A stretch of 64,000 bases of DNA from Paradesertivirga sp965650335. GTDB taxonomy: Bacteria > Bacteroidota > Bacteroidia > Sphingobacteriales > Sphingobacteriaceae. The position numbers and the translations under genes are program-made. Every line of letters begins with the position of its first letter. The first letter of the stretch is position 1. The stretch lies in the NCBI GenBank assembly GCA_965650335.1, contig CBFGOI010000001.1:1-64000 (forward strand), in the 5' to 3' direction. This document shows, piece after piece, positions 24,333-32,565 of this stretch. The notes under the pieces were generated by a model, which saw only the letters and a list, made by a program, of their open reading frames with translations, searched no databases and was not told the DNA's origin.

Positions 24333-26186
24333 CTACTTTGACGCTTTAGTAATTTTATATAAGCCCGCTCCATGTCTGTTAATTTCGGGAGAAAATTCTC
24401 CTGAAAATTTGCCCAGCGCTTTTCCTGACCATAAATCTGTAATCGAACAATCTGCCATAAAACCAAGTTTTTTCAAGTCTACCGGAATTCTTGTAGTGGC
24501 AGGAGGCAAAGGACCTGATGGATTTTGAGTAAAGATCAGAAACTTAACAGAGGCACCCACATTTTGAATTACACATGCTTCATCTAAGCCAACCATTGCT
24601 TTAAAACGCGTATATCCTTCCGGGATATCAAATTCTATCATCGAATGGGAATGAGTACCTATGCCATCTGCGTATGTTACTTTATTTACTGTAAGAGCAT
24701 TTCCTGAAACACTTTTGTTAATCCCTGGCTTTCCCCAGCCGGAGGTAGCTTTTATCCACTTCAAACTGCTAAGCTTAAGAGAATCTTTACCATTGTATAA
24801 CGTCGGAGCGATCCAGTCGGCGTGATCCCAATCGGTATTATCACCTCCATCATCTACAACCAGATACAGTTTTTTTGCATCCGTGATATCAACATCAACC
24901 GGCTTACTATATCCGGGTGTTGACCTGGTTATTAACCCACTGTTCCAGGCAGCTTTCTCTTCAATTGCGTTCTGCTGATCCATCGTGTTAAAGACAGCTA
25001 AATATTTAGCTCCGGTACCCGATTCATCAGCAATCCAGACGGCCTTATCTTCATCCATAAAAAGAGGCTTATTGTTGGTGCTTTCGTTCAAAACTTTCAG
25101 CACATTTTTGTTTGTCAGCAAAGAGAGAGTGAAAGGATCATTATCCGGAAGGTTACCTCCAAACATTAAAGGAGATTTAAAAATACTCCACAAGGTCATT
25201 AATGTATATTGTTCATCCCGCGTAAAAGCGGTCATGCGGGGGTTGCCTCGTTCTGCCCGGATGCCAATACGGCCAAGGGGCAACATATCTCCGTCGGGGT
25301 ATGCGCCGTATGAACGCCACCTATTCCAGCGTTCAAACACAGCAAAATGTTCTTTTAATTGTTGCCAGCTATCCCAGAAATCGCCTACAGTACGCCACAT
25401 ATTAGCATTTTTCTGAACATGATCCGCATGAGCAATTGGCGTCTCACCCGGCGAAGTACTTAATAGAATTTTGCGCCCGGTACGATCTATGGCCTTCCGG
25501 ATCATCTCAATTTCGCCTTCAAAATAGATAGGAGAAGAAAGGTCGTCTACTTTAACGAAATCAAGTCCCCAGGAGGCATAAAGCTCAAACAGAGAATTGT
25601 AATATTCCTGTGCGCCTACCTTTCCAGGAACTATGGTATACATATCATGTAGCCAGCGGCACTGATCCTTTTCGGAATAAATATCTCTGGCAGATACACT
25701 GGTTCCTTTTATCGGTGTGTTTTGTTTAACGGCAATTACCGGAATACCCCGCATGATATGAATGCCAAACTTCAAACCTTTACCATGAAGATAATCAGCC
25801 AGGGGTTTAAAACCCTTACCTCCTGCTGCTGAAGGAAAGCGGTTTACTGCCGGTAAGAACCTGCCGTACTCATCCAGTACATAATCGGGATCTTTTTCAT
25901 TGTATCCATGTGCTTTATCGTTGCCTACATACCACCGGATATCAACTACAATGTAGTTCCATCCATATGGCTTTAAATATTTTGCCATATAGTCGGCATT
26001 GGCTTTTACTTCAGCTTCAGTTACTGTGGGCCCAAAACAATCCCAACTGTTCCAACCCATAGGAGGAGTCGGCGCCCAACTATGAAAATCTTTTCGGGTT
26101 TGCGCCTGACCTATAAGACCGCATAGTGAAAGGAATAAGGCGGGAAGTATTATTCTTTTTAATGAATATGATGTATGTCTGATCAT
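24333..26186 (-). CDS. GH27 alpha-galactosidase-like enzyme with NPCBM domain
   Basis: A 617-residue secreted protein starting at the ATG at 26186 (signal ends LIGQAQT). The GH27 barrel shows TPPMGWNSWDCFGPTV, the nucleophile in WGLDFVKVDDLS, and the acid/base region MWRTVGDFWDSW. The C-terminal half carries an NPCBM-like jelly roll (ADGIGTHSHSMIEFDIPEGYTRF). GH27 members are alpha-galactosidases, alpha-N-acetylgalactosaminidases, isomalto-dextranases or beta-L-arabinopyranosidases. With two GH51 and a GH43-GH43 downstream, beta-L-arabinopyranosidase or alpha-galactosidase activity on side chains of plant polysaccharide is most likely. It is the first gene of the arabinose-oriented operon. 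Confidence 0.88.
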   Translation of the reverse strand: MIRHTSYSLKRIILPALFLSLCGLIGQAQTRKDFHSWAPTPPMGWNSWDCFGPTVTEAEVKANADYMAKYLKPYGWNYIVVDIRWYVGNDKAHGYNEKDPDYVLDEYGRFLPAVNRFPSAAGGKGFKPLADYLHGKGLKFGIHIMRGIPVIAVKQNTPIKGTSVSARDIYSEKDQCRWLHDMYTIVPGKVGAQEYYNSLFELYASWGLDFVKVDDLSSPIYFEGEIEMIRKAIDRTGRKILLSTSPGETPIAHADHVQKNANMWRTVGDFWDSWQQLKEHFAVFERWNRWRSYGAYPDGDMLPLGRIGIRAERGNPRMTAFTRDEQYTLMTLWSIFKSPLMFGGNLPDNDPFTLSLLTNKNVLKVLNESTNNKPLFMDEDKAVWIADESGTGAKYLAVFNTMDQQNAIEEKAAWNSGLITRSTPGYSKPVDVDITDAKKLYLVVDDGGDNTDWDHADWIAPTLYNGKDSLKLSSLKWIKATSGWGKPGINKSVSGNALTVNKVTYADGIGTHSHSMIEFDIPEGYTRFKAMVGLDEACVIQNVGASVKFLIFTQNPSGPLPPATTRIPVDLKKLGFMADCSITDLWSGKALGKFSGEFSPEINRHGAGLYKITKASK

Positions 26187-26218
26187 TGTTAGTTTTCGAA
26201 ACTGGTTAAACAATAAGT

Positions 26219-26226
26219 CAAATTTA
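26219..26226 (-). promoter_or_regulatory. -7 box of the GH27-GH43-GH51-GH51 operon
   Basis: The minus strand reads TAAATTTG, a full TAnnTTTG match, 32 bp upstream of the start at 26186. A CAAATTTG copy follows upstream at 26242-26249, but the nearest TTTG is only 15 bp away, so the -33 spacing is poor and an activator may be needed. Confidence 0.5.
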
Positions 26227-26485
26227 ATTTGGGGTCAAACTCAAATTTGTCCTGAAGAAATCGATACTTCTAAATAATAGCTTACTTCGGATTGATTTAA
26301 ATTTGAAACAGGTTTATTAACTGTCAAACATACAATTAATACTTTTAAGTTGTATGACTTTGCTGATTTTCTTTCGATAGATTATTCTGACTCAGTATGT
26401 GAAGGGTTCCTTGCGGCGAACCAAATTTTACTCAAAGTCTTAATTATCAACCCGGATTGCGGTACGACAGTTCATTATAAAACAG

Positions 26486-26520
26486 AAAAAGTGAACGCCG
26501 TTTAAGGCGTCCACTTTCAT
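26486..26520 (-). terminator. Rho-independent terminator after the alginate-lyase-like gene
   Basis: Arms AAAGTGAACGCC (26488-26499) and GGCGTCCACTTT (26506-26517) pair over 12 bp with one mismatch and a 6-nt loop. On the minus strand a T-rich tail (TTTTTCTGTTTTAT) follows. It lies 36 bp after the stop at 26553. Confidence 0.82.
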
Positions 26521-26552
26521 CTCTTACCTAAATTTAAATAGTATTAATTAAA

Positions 26553-28238
26553 CTAGGGCGCTACGAAAGCCCACTGCTGATTGATGCTGGTATTTGAAGG
26601 CCAAAATTGCATATTAGCTCCATCGGCAGTACCACCACCACTATCTAAACATTTACCATTGGCACGGTTGAATATTTTGCAATAACCATTTTCCAGATTA
26701 ACAATCTGCCATTGTTGATTCGGACTTCCGCCACTGCCCCACTGATGAACAGTAGATCCGTTCGCTGTATTGTTGTAACTATCAAGGCATTTTCCACCGG
26801 TTACACAGCTTAATTTGTAATAACCGTTGCTGTAAGAAACCATCCATTTTTGGTTATTACTGGTTCCGTCTGTATATTGTTTAACGATGGCGCCGTCGGT
26901 AGTAGCTCCATAATTATCCAACATTTTACCACTTGCGCGATTTCGCAAACTATAGGTACCGTTAGCGATTGGTTTTGAAGATGCGTCGCGGTAATAGGTT
27001 AATGAGCCATAACCTGGCTGATCAAAAGTGGTAGGGTGAACCGCAGCATCGGGACCTCCTTCGGGACGGTGAAGTGCAGCACGTGCCGCTGTATTTGGAA
27101 CGGAAACACCTAGTCGATTAGCATAATGGTTGTACACCATCTCATAAATCGGCCGCATCTCACCTCTTTGTGTTGCCGAAATTACGGTATGAGAATTAGG
27201 CGAACAGTTAGTCCCCGATCCCCAGTTATAGGTAGTAAAAGGACCCGTATTGCCGTTATTATAGCTTGCAACATATTCCGAACCCTGCATAAATCTGCTG
27301 CTGCTATACGTGTACATATCTATCCCCTGGTTCCAGGCCATTTCACAAAAAGCACCCATCAAGCCCACGCCGAGTTGAGCATGCCCCTGATCACGACCGC
27401 TCTCCTGCCATTGACCCAAACCACCAGCATGTAAAAAGGGTATAGCATGTAAAATGGACCCATTTCCAGCACCGGTTTTAAAATAGTTGATTGCTTTATC
27501 AATTATTGTCTGATTATCGCAAAGGATACCAATGGCAAGCATGGCTGCCATATTGCATAAATCCCAATTCGCCCAGTAATTAGTGATACAGGCGCCATTG
27601 TGGTCCCCGCCAAATGAATTTCCGACAAGAAAACGTTCTACCAGCGGGTAATAATAGACATTCAGCATGTAATTTTTAAAACGAGCTTCGTCAAATCCCG
27701 GGTAGCCCTTCATCATTTCACCTACATTCGCAAATTGGTAGCCAAAAATACCCGAAGCCAGGTAGCGGTCTGCATTCCCTGTAAGGGTAGTGTGTGTACC
27801 AGACCAGTGATTCAGAATATCCCTCGCTTTATTTCCGTTAGCCGTATTTCCATTAATTTTATATATTAAGGCATTTTGATATGCAGCAGCCACATCTTTA
27901 TAAAGTAATGCTACATTATCTCCTGTGCCACCGCGTATTATAGTATCAGTTGCGCGAGAAGTCCAGGTAGAGGAAGAGAGAGGGCTGGCCAATAGCTTGT
28001 CCCAACTTCCTTTCCAGGGCTGGGCACCGGCATTTACTTTAACCCGCATTCTTTCAAAATCTGCTTCAGTATGAAGTATACCACCAGCATGAGTTATTGC
28101 AAAAGTTTGGGCATTGCCTTGTTTTGAGCCCTGACTTAAAACATTTTCTTCTTGCAAAGATGTTTTAACATCTTTTGTACAGGCCCCGGCAAACAGCATC
28201 AGGGCTGAGCACACAATTAAACTTACTTTTTTTTTCAT
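26553..28238 (-). CDS. Alginate-lyase-family lipoprotein with C-terminal ricin-type lectin domain
   Basis: A 561-residue lipoprotein (signal MKKKVSLIVCSALMLFAGAC). Residues about 50-400 form an alginate-lyase-like helical toroid (GGILHTEADFERMRVKV, NWDLCNMAAMLAIGILCDN, ESGRDQGHAQLGVGLMGAF). Residues about 425-561 form a ricin-B beta-trefoil with three repeats that end in NQKW, NQQW and NQQW. The fold suggests a polysaccharide lyase or hydrolase acting on uronate-containing glycan, brought to its substrate by the lectin module; the exact substrate cannot be read from sequence. It is monocistronic: its own terminator follows and a 425-bp region precedes it. Its promoter region shares a 29-bp element with the ECF sigma gene. 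Confidence 0.8.
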   Translation of the reverse strand: MKKKVSLIVCSALMLFAGACTKDVKTSLQEENVLSQGSKQGNAQTFAITHAGGILHTEADFERMRVKVNAGAQPWKGSWDKLLASPLSSSTWTSRATDTIIRGGTGDNVALLYKDVAAAYQNALIYKINGNTANGNKARDILNHWSGTHTTLTGNADRYLASGIFGYQFANVGEMMKGYPGFDEARFKNYMLNVYYYPLVERFLVGNSFGGDHNGACITNYWANWDLCNMAAMLAIGILCDNQTIIDKAINYFKTGAGNGSILHAIPFLHAGGLGQWQESGRDQGHAQLGVGLMGAFCEMAWNQGIDMYTYSSSRFMQGSEYVASYNNGNTGPFTTYNWGSGTNCSPNSHTVISATQRGEMRPIYEMVYNHYANRLGVSVPNTAARAALHRPEGGPDAAVHPTTFDQPGYGSLTYYRDASSKPIANGTYSLRNRASGKMLDNYGATTDGAIVKQYTDGTSNNQKWMVSYSNGYYKLSCVTGGKCLDSYNNTANGSTVHQWGSGGSPNQQWQIVNLENGYCKIFNRANGKCLDSGGGTADGANMQFWPSNTSINQQWAFVAP

Positions 28239-28663
28239 TTTTGTTGGTTTATAATTTTCAATTAGGTAAGAGATTTCCTCTGGTAGATAATTTGATAAGG
28301 CAGGAAAAAAAAATTATTATAAAAAATGGCTTATGTCCTTATGTAAACGAATTTTCATAAGGCATACTTCCTTTTTCTATCAAGAATAATAGATTTAAAC
28401 TATCGGTTTAGGATCCCGAATATCGGCAGACAGTCTAGATTAAAACAGAGATAAAGTGGTCAAACAGAAGGGGCAAATATTGCAAAAGCCTAACTCCAGG
28501 AAGAAATGGGCCAATGCCTAAACACATAATTGAGTGATTTTACTAAGACGATATCACAAAACCAATGAGGCGAGCAAATGTATAGGCGATTTTAGCAACC
28601 CGGGCTTGAATATTTAGTAAATCAAACTCAGGTTACTAACATGCGTTAAATTTTATTGAACCG
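28239..28663. other. Intergenic region upstream of the alginate-lyase-like gene
   Basis: A 425-bp stretch between the GH29 stop and the alginate-lyase-like start. It contains the first copy of the shared 29-bp element (28459-28487) and a TATCGGTTTAG string near 28401 that recurs near 31217. No coding sequence or clear terminator is visible. Confidence 0.55.
28459..28487 (-). promoter_or_regulatory. Shared 29-bp element, copy A
   Basis: Starts GTCAAACAG and ends TGCAAAA on the plus strand. It matches the element at 31164-31192 at 25 of 29 positions. It lies about 220 bp upstream of the alginate-lyase-like start at 28238 and in the same orientation relative to its gene as copy B. Probably a regulator or alternative sigma factor site. 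Confidence 0.55.
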
Positions 28664-30013
28664 TCACTTAGTTTTTAACACCAGTGTAGTTACTACAGGA
28701 TCAAGTTGTTTTGAATCTATACTGAGAGTGATGCCTGTTTTATCCTGATTAAACTTGATTTTTTTACCATTTATTAATTTGCAACTCAGAAGTTTCTGAT
28801 TAATTGCAGGTAATTTTAGATCTGTACTTCCTGTCGCGAGAGTTAATAAATGAATATAGATATTCTTGCCTTTTTGGGTACTTCCATATACTCTATCCAA
28901 AGGCTCAAAAGGGCCCGGGCGTGTACCATAAATACTTTCGCCGTTCTTTTCCAGCCAACCACCTATTTCTTGCAACCGGGCAACATGCGTCGCGGGTATC
29001 ACGCCATCAGGATCGGGGCCGACATTCAGCAGCATATTGCCGCCCCGATCTACCACATTTACCAACATGGTAATCGCCTCTTTAAGAGACATTAGCTTTT
29101 CTGTTTTATTATATCCCCAGCTTGATCCATTTAGATTTAAACATTTTTCCCATGGTATCTCAATGATAGGACCTTTTACTTCCGCACCACCTTCATTGAC
29201 CTGAAAATCACCAAACATCCCCGATCGTGGATTAACAAGAACATCTGGTTGATATTTACGAACCATCGTATTCAGTCTGAGGGGTTCCCAAAACCAAGCT
29301 GCGTCAGCGTCTCCGCCTTTATGCGCAAGCCAGCCGCCATCATACCATAAAATGTCGATCTTACCATAGTTTTTCATTAATTCTTCAACCTGGCCATATG
29401 CTTGCTGCTTCATCAGTGCTGCATTTTCGGGCAGACCTTTCGGATCAAAATACCCTGGGAACCGCCAGTCCATCGGCGAATAATAGAGTCCTACTGCTAA
29501 ACCGGCTTTACGACAGGCCTCGGTATACATGGATACAAAATCGCGATGTGAAGCAGTTTCCATGCTGGTAAAGTGACGGTAACTGGAATGGCTGTCCCAT
29601 AAGGCGAAACCATCATGATGCCTTGCTACCATAACCATGTATTTCATTCCCGCACGCTTGGCGATAGTAGCCCATTCTTCCGCATTAAACGATTTTGGGT
29701 TAAACTGATCAGCAAGTTTAGCATATTCATCAGCAGATATTTTCTCATTAAACATGGTCCATTCGCCCCTAGCCGGGATGGAATATAATCCCCAATGGAT
29801 AAACATTCCAAATTTCTCATCCCTCCACCATTCCACCTTCTCCGGAGGAAGATTAAGCCCGGGGCCTTTTAAGCCTCTTATTCCGCCTTTAAAAGCACTA
29901 TTGCTTTTTTCCATGGACTTTGCTTCGTCAGTCCCCATTTGCTGGCTGCTGACAGTTAATGAAAATATCGATAATGTAAATAACAGAACGCCTGTCTTAA
30001 GAATATTCATCAT
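28664..30013 (-). CDS. GH29 alpha-L-fucosidase
   Basis: A secreted exo-fucosidase of about 449 residues. The start is placed at the ATG at 30013 (or the next codon, 30010), giving the signal MNILKTGVLLFTLSIFSLTVSSQ; an upstream ATG at 30049 would add a charged stretch. The GH29 signatures are FGMFIHWGLYSIPARGEW, MVMVARHHDGFALWDS, and the nucleophile Asp225 in ILWYDGGW, followed by a C-terminal beta domain. It releases alpha-L-fucose from plant or host glycans. It has its own promoter region and sits between the alginate-lyase-like gene and the ECF sigma gene. Confidence 0.93.
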   Translation of the reverse strand: MMNILKTGVLLFTLSIFSLTVSSQQMGTDEAKSMEKSNSAFKGGIRGLKGPGLNLPPEKVEWWRDEKFGMFIHWGLYSIPARGEWTMFNEKISADEYAKLADQFNPKSFNAEEWATIAKRAGMKYMVMVARHHDGFALWDSHSSYRHFTSMETASHRDFVSMYTEACRKAGLAVGLYYSPMDWRFPGYFDPKGLPENAALMKQQAYGQVEELMKNYGKIDILWYDGGWLAHKGGDADAAWFWEPLRLNTMVRKYQPDVLVNPRSGMFGDFQVNEGGAEVKGPIIEIPWEKCLNLNGSSWGYNKTEKLMSLKEAITMLVNVVDRGGNMLLNVGPDPDGVIPATHVARLQEIGGWLEKNGESIYGTRPGPFEPLDRVYGSTQKGKNIYIHLLTLATGSTDLKLPAINQKLLSCKLINGKKIKFNQDKTGITLSIDSKQLDPVVTTLVLKTK

Positions 30014-30100
30014 GTTAATATGTTTAAAAGCTTTATTTACTTTAATCAATTAAAGTAAATAAAATTCAATCATCCGCATAGACGGAAGGGCATCTCCAGA

Positions 30101-30143
30101 CAAATTTAACTTCTCTCAATTGCCATAGTATTGCAAAATACTA
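30101..30143 (-). promoter_or_regulatory. GH29 promoter: -7 box and activator-type palindrome
   Basis: On the minus strand TAAATTTG (30101-30108) matches TAnnTTTG, 88 bp upstream of the GH29 start. TAGTATT-GCAA-AATACTA (30126-30143) is a perfect 7-bp inverted repeat whose centre falls about 40 bp upstream of the predicted start site, the place where class II activators bind. Confidence 0.5.
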
Positions 30144-30192
30144 CAAAACTTTGTCTTCTCATAAATTGCATCTATCCCTCTTAAATTTATGA

Positions 30193-30224
30193 TTAAAAAT
30201 CCGCCACTTAAGCAGCGGATCTAA
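30193..30224 (-). terminator. Terminator of the ECF sigma factor gene
   Basis: ATCCGC and GCGGAT (30199-30204, 30215-30220) form a 6-bp stem with a 10-nt loop. On the minus strand the stem is followed directly by TTTTTAAT. It lies about 200 bp after the sigma stop at 30424, rather far, and the stem is short. Confidence 0.5.
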
Positions 30225-30423
30225 CCAAAAAATGCAACGGGGATGTTGCTAACCAATTTAAAAGGTAGCCCAATTATATTCAGAGATAATATCGAATCCG
30301 TAGGAACGAACGAGATTTATATCTTAGAAACCCGCAAGAGATTCCTTTTTCGACCGCTCTTTAACCTAGTTTTATGTTTTTGTGTTGAGGGTTTTATGTA
30401 TAAGTTACTCAAATTGGAAAAGT

Positions 30424-30996
30424 TTAGGCTGCAACCACGTTATCAGACACCTTAAATTCTGCACGTAACAACTGTACCGCTCGGTAAACATGATTAACTA
30501 CCGATTGGTATTTTATGCCTGTTATATCGGCGATCTGATTATAATTTAAGCTCTCAAAAAAGCTTAAATGAATAATTTCTCTTTGCTTTGAAGGCAGTTT
30601 ATTTAATGCCTCATGAACTGCCTTTTTCAGCGAAACATTCTGTTCCTCTGCAATGATCAGATCTTCCATGGAAAATTGAATTTCATCGCTGCTAAAATTT
30701 CCTAACCGGGATTGCTGTGTTTTTAAGCTTCGAAGCAGGTTAATTGATAACGATCGGGCAGCGCGATAGAAATATGCTTTAACATTCTCTATGTGTCCTA
30801 TTGATCCCTTTTTCACCCATAATTTCACAAACAGGTCCTGTACAAGATCATTGGTCATATCCTCATCCTTCAATATACTCCTGGTGTATGCAAAAAGACC
30901 CGGATATAATTCATAATGTAATAAGGCATAAGCTTCCTGCTCCCCTGCACAAACGTGTTTCCAAAGTTCAGATAATTGATGTGCTTTGTTTACCAT
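30424..30996 (-). CDS. ECF RNA polymerase sigma-70 factor
   Basis: A 190-residue ECF sigma factor counted from the ATG at 30996 (MVNKAHQLSELWKHV). Region 2 shows DMTNDLVQDLFVKLWVKKG; region 4 shows LPSKQREIIHLSFFESLNYNQIADITGIKYQSVVNHV. This pattern is the Bacteroidota expansion type that usually works with a FecR-like anti-sigma and a SusC/SusD receptor. Here neither a FecR gene nor a SusC/SusD pair is adjacent, so the sigma factor is an orphan. Sitting between GH29 and GH2, it probably helps control part of the glycan cluster. Its upstream region carries copy B of the shared 29-bp element. Confidence 0.9.
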   Translation of the reverse strand: MVNKAHQLSELWKHVCAGEQEAYALLHYELYPGLFAYTRSILKDEDMTNDLVQDLFVKLWVKKGSIGHIENVKAYFYRAARSLSINLLRSLKTQQSRLGNFSSDEIQFSMEDLIIAEEQNVSLKKAVHEALNKLPSKQREIIHLSFFESLNYNQIADITGIKYQSVVNHVYRAVQLLRAEFKVSDNVVAA

Positions 30997-31492
30997 TGAA
31001 TTTAGTTTAAGTTTGGTCAGTACTGTTTGACGTTTAACAATCAAGTAAATAAGCCCTGTTCAATTTCAGCTTATAGCTGCAGGTGTTATTTTAAGTGTTA
31101 AAAGTTCCTGATTACAAATACTAAGGTCGATAATTTACTCTCCCTTGAGAGAGAGGCAGAATAGTCAAACAGGAGGGACAAATGATGCAAAAATGAAGCT
31201 TTTTCACTGTACTTTATCGGTTTAGTAAAAAAGTGACCGCCAGACTACCCGGATCTATCAGTAGACGCTGCTGACACATCGCAAAGAATCGAATTTACCT
31301 GCGATTTTCTTTCGAAACAAGAATATTTCAGTACGGTTGATGATCGGCACCAAAAATTGAATAAAACCTCTTAATAAACTCGGAGCTAAAAGTATTAAAC
31401 AATTCCTTCTAGTATGTTGATCACCGGGCGATTCAAATCTTTATCATTAAAAATTTATTTTTTCCTATTTTGGCGCTAATAAAATCTCAGCA
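30997..31492. other. Divergent intergenic region between the ECF sigma and MTHFR-like genes
   Basis: A 496-bp stretch holding copy B of the 29-bp element and a GAGAGAGAGG purine run near 31147. I found no coding sequence, known riboswitch pattern or good TAnnTTTG/TTTG pair for the MTHFR-like gene. Confidence 0.5.
31164..31192 (-). promoter_or_regulatory. Shared 29-bp element, copy B
   Basis: Same element as at 28459-28487 (25 of 29 identical, differences at positions 10, 15, 21 and 22). It lies 167 bp upstream of the sigma factor start at 30996, in the same orientation relative to its gene as copy A. Confidence 0.55.
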
Positions 31493-32461
31493 ATGTTTTT
31501 CACAAAGATCAAACGAAAAGAGTCAGGAGTTTTACTTTACGGAATAACACCGCCCAAAATACAAACAGTACCTGAAAGAGTGTGTGAGATCGCTGCGAAA
31601 ACTAAAAACGACCTATGTGCTTTAGATATTGATGCGCTGATTGTATATGACGTACAAGATGAATCAGCCAGAACGGATGCAGAAAGACCATTCCCATTTA
31701 CTACCGCTCTCGATCCTTTTGAATACGCAAGTCAGTATTTACAAGATCTTGAAGTGCCTAAAATAATCTACCGGCCCGCCGGGAAATACTCCAAGGAAGA
31801 GTTAGCGCAATGGCTCCAAGGGTTGAAAACTCATCGTTTCTATCCTGTTTTTGTTGGTTTACCCTCTCCCGATTATGTGGTGAAAACCAGTCTCGAAGAA
31901 GCCTATCGAATCTGGAGCGAGCAATATGGAGAACACTCTGTAATCGGAGCTATAACTATTCCGGAGAGACATGCAGTATTGAATGACGAAGAGGTCAGGA
32001 TTATGAATAAGGTAGAATCGGGGGTGTCTTATTTCATATCGCAATGCATTTTCAATGTCGACTACACCAAAAAAATGTTGGACGATCTTTTGTTGGCTTG
32101 CCGGCAAAAGAACCAGGAATTACCTACCATCATTTTTACGCTCACCATTTGCGGTTCGGTTAAAACTCTTTATTTTATGGAATGGCTTGGGATTCATATC
32201 CCGGATGATATTAGAGAAGATCTTAAATTAAGTGACGATCCGGTCAGCCATTCTGTAGAACTGGCCACCACAATTGCCAAAGACCTGATCCAATATTGCC
32301 AGGAAAGATCTATTCCGTTTGGATTTAATATTGAAAGCGTCGCCATTCGAAGAGTAGAGATAGAGGCCTCTCTTGAGCTGTTGAAAGCCGTTTCTCAATT
32401 ATTACGGTCAAATGGCTTGCGTAATGAAATAAAAGAGACCGGCCAACCATTGGTTGCTTGA
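31493..32461 (+). CDS. Divergent MTHFR-like (methylenetetrahydrofolate reductase fold) protein
   Basis: A 322-residue protein of MTHFR-like TIM-barrel layout. The GVSYFISQCIFNVDYTKKML segment matches the VTQ-FFD helix-strand region of MetF, and MEWLGIHIPDDI, ATTIAKDLIQYCQERSI and IPFGFNIES fit the C-terminal third. The N-terminal family motif FEFFPP is replaced by LYGITPP, so the glutamate that takes part in hydride transfer in E. coli MetF (Glu28) is missing, and the folate-loop LRGD motif is also changed. It may be a flavin or folate protein with another reaction. It is the only plus-strand gene inside the glycan cluster, and a link to it is not evident. Confidence 0.62.
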   Translation: MFFTKIKRKESGVLLYGITPPKIQTVPERVCEIAAKTKNDLCALDIDALIVYDVQDESARTDAERPFPFTTALDPFEYASQYLQDLEVPKIIYRPAGKYSKEELAQWLQGLKTHRFYPVFVGLPSPDYVVKTSLEEAYRIWSEQYGEHSVIGAITIPERHAVLNDEEVRIMNKVESGVSYFISQCIFNVDYTKKMLDDLLLACRQKNQELPTIIFTLTICGSVKTLYFMEWLGIHIPDDIREDLKLSDDPVSHSVELATTIAKDLIQYCQERSIPFGFNIESVAIRRVEIEASLELLKAVSQLLRSNGLRNEIKETGQPLVA

Positions 32462-32565
32462 TTCTGGCTCATTTAAGTCTACGGTAAAGCTGAAAGTGAA
32501 TTAGCCATCCCTTTATTTGACGCACAATACATGTGGAATCAGCCATCCGCGAAAGAGAACTTGAC

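Larger units (their letters stand above)
26187..26552. other. Intergenic region between the alginate-lyase-like and GH27 genes
   Basis: A 366-bp stretch. It holds the terminator of the alginate-lyase-like gene at its right end and the GH27 -7 box at its left. GTCAAAC occurs twice between them (26235-26241 region and near 26317). I see no coding sequence. Confidence 0.6.
30014..30423. other. Intergenic region between the ECF sigma and GH29 genes
   Basis: A 410-bp stretch. It holds the GH29 promoter elements and a terminator for the sigma factor gene at 30199-30220. I see nothing coding in the remaining part (30230-30423). Confidence 0.55.

Noticed and set aside
24985..25416. Plus-strand open frame of 143 codons
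   Set aside because: Antisense to the GH27 domain; no recognisable protein features.
31300..31492. SAM or cobalamin riboswitch upstream of the MTHFR-like gene
   Set aside because: No recognisable conserved core or paired stems of known riboswitch classes.
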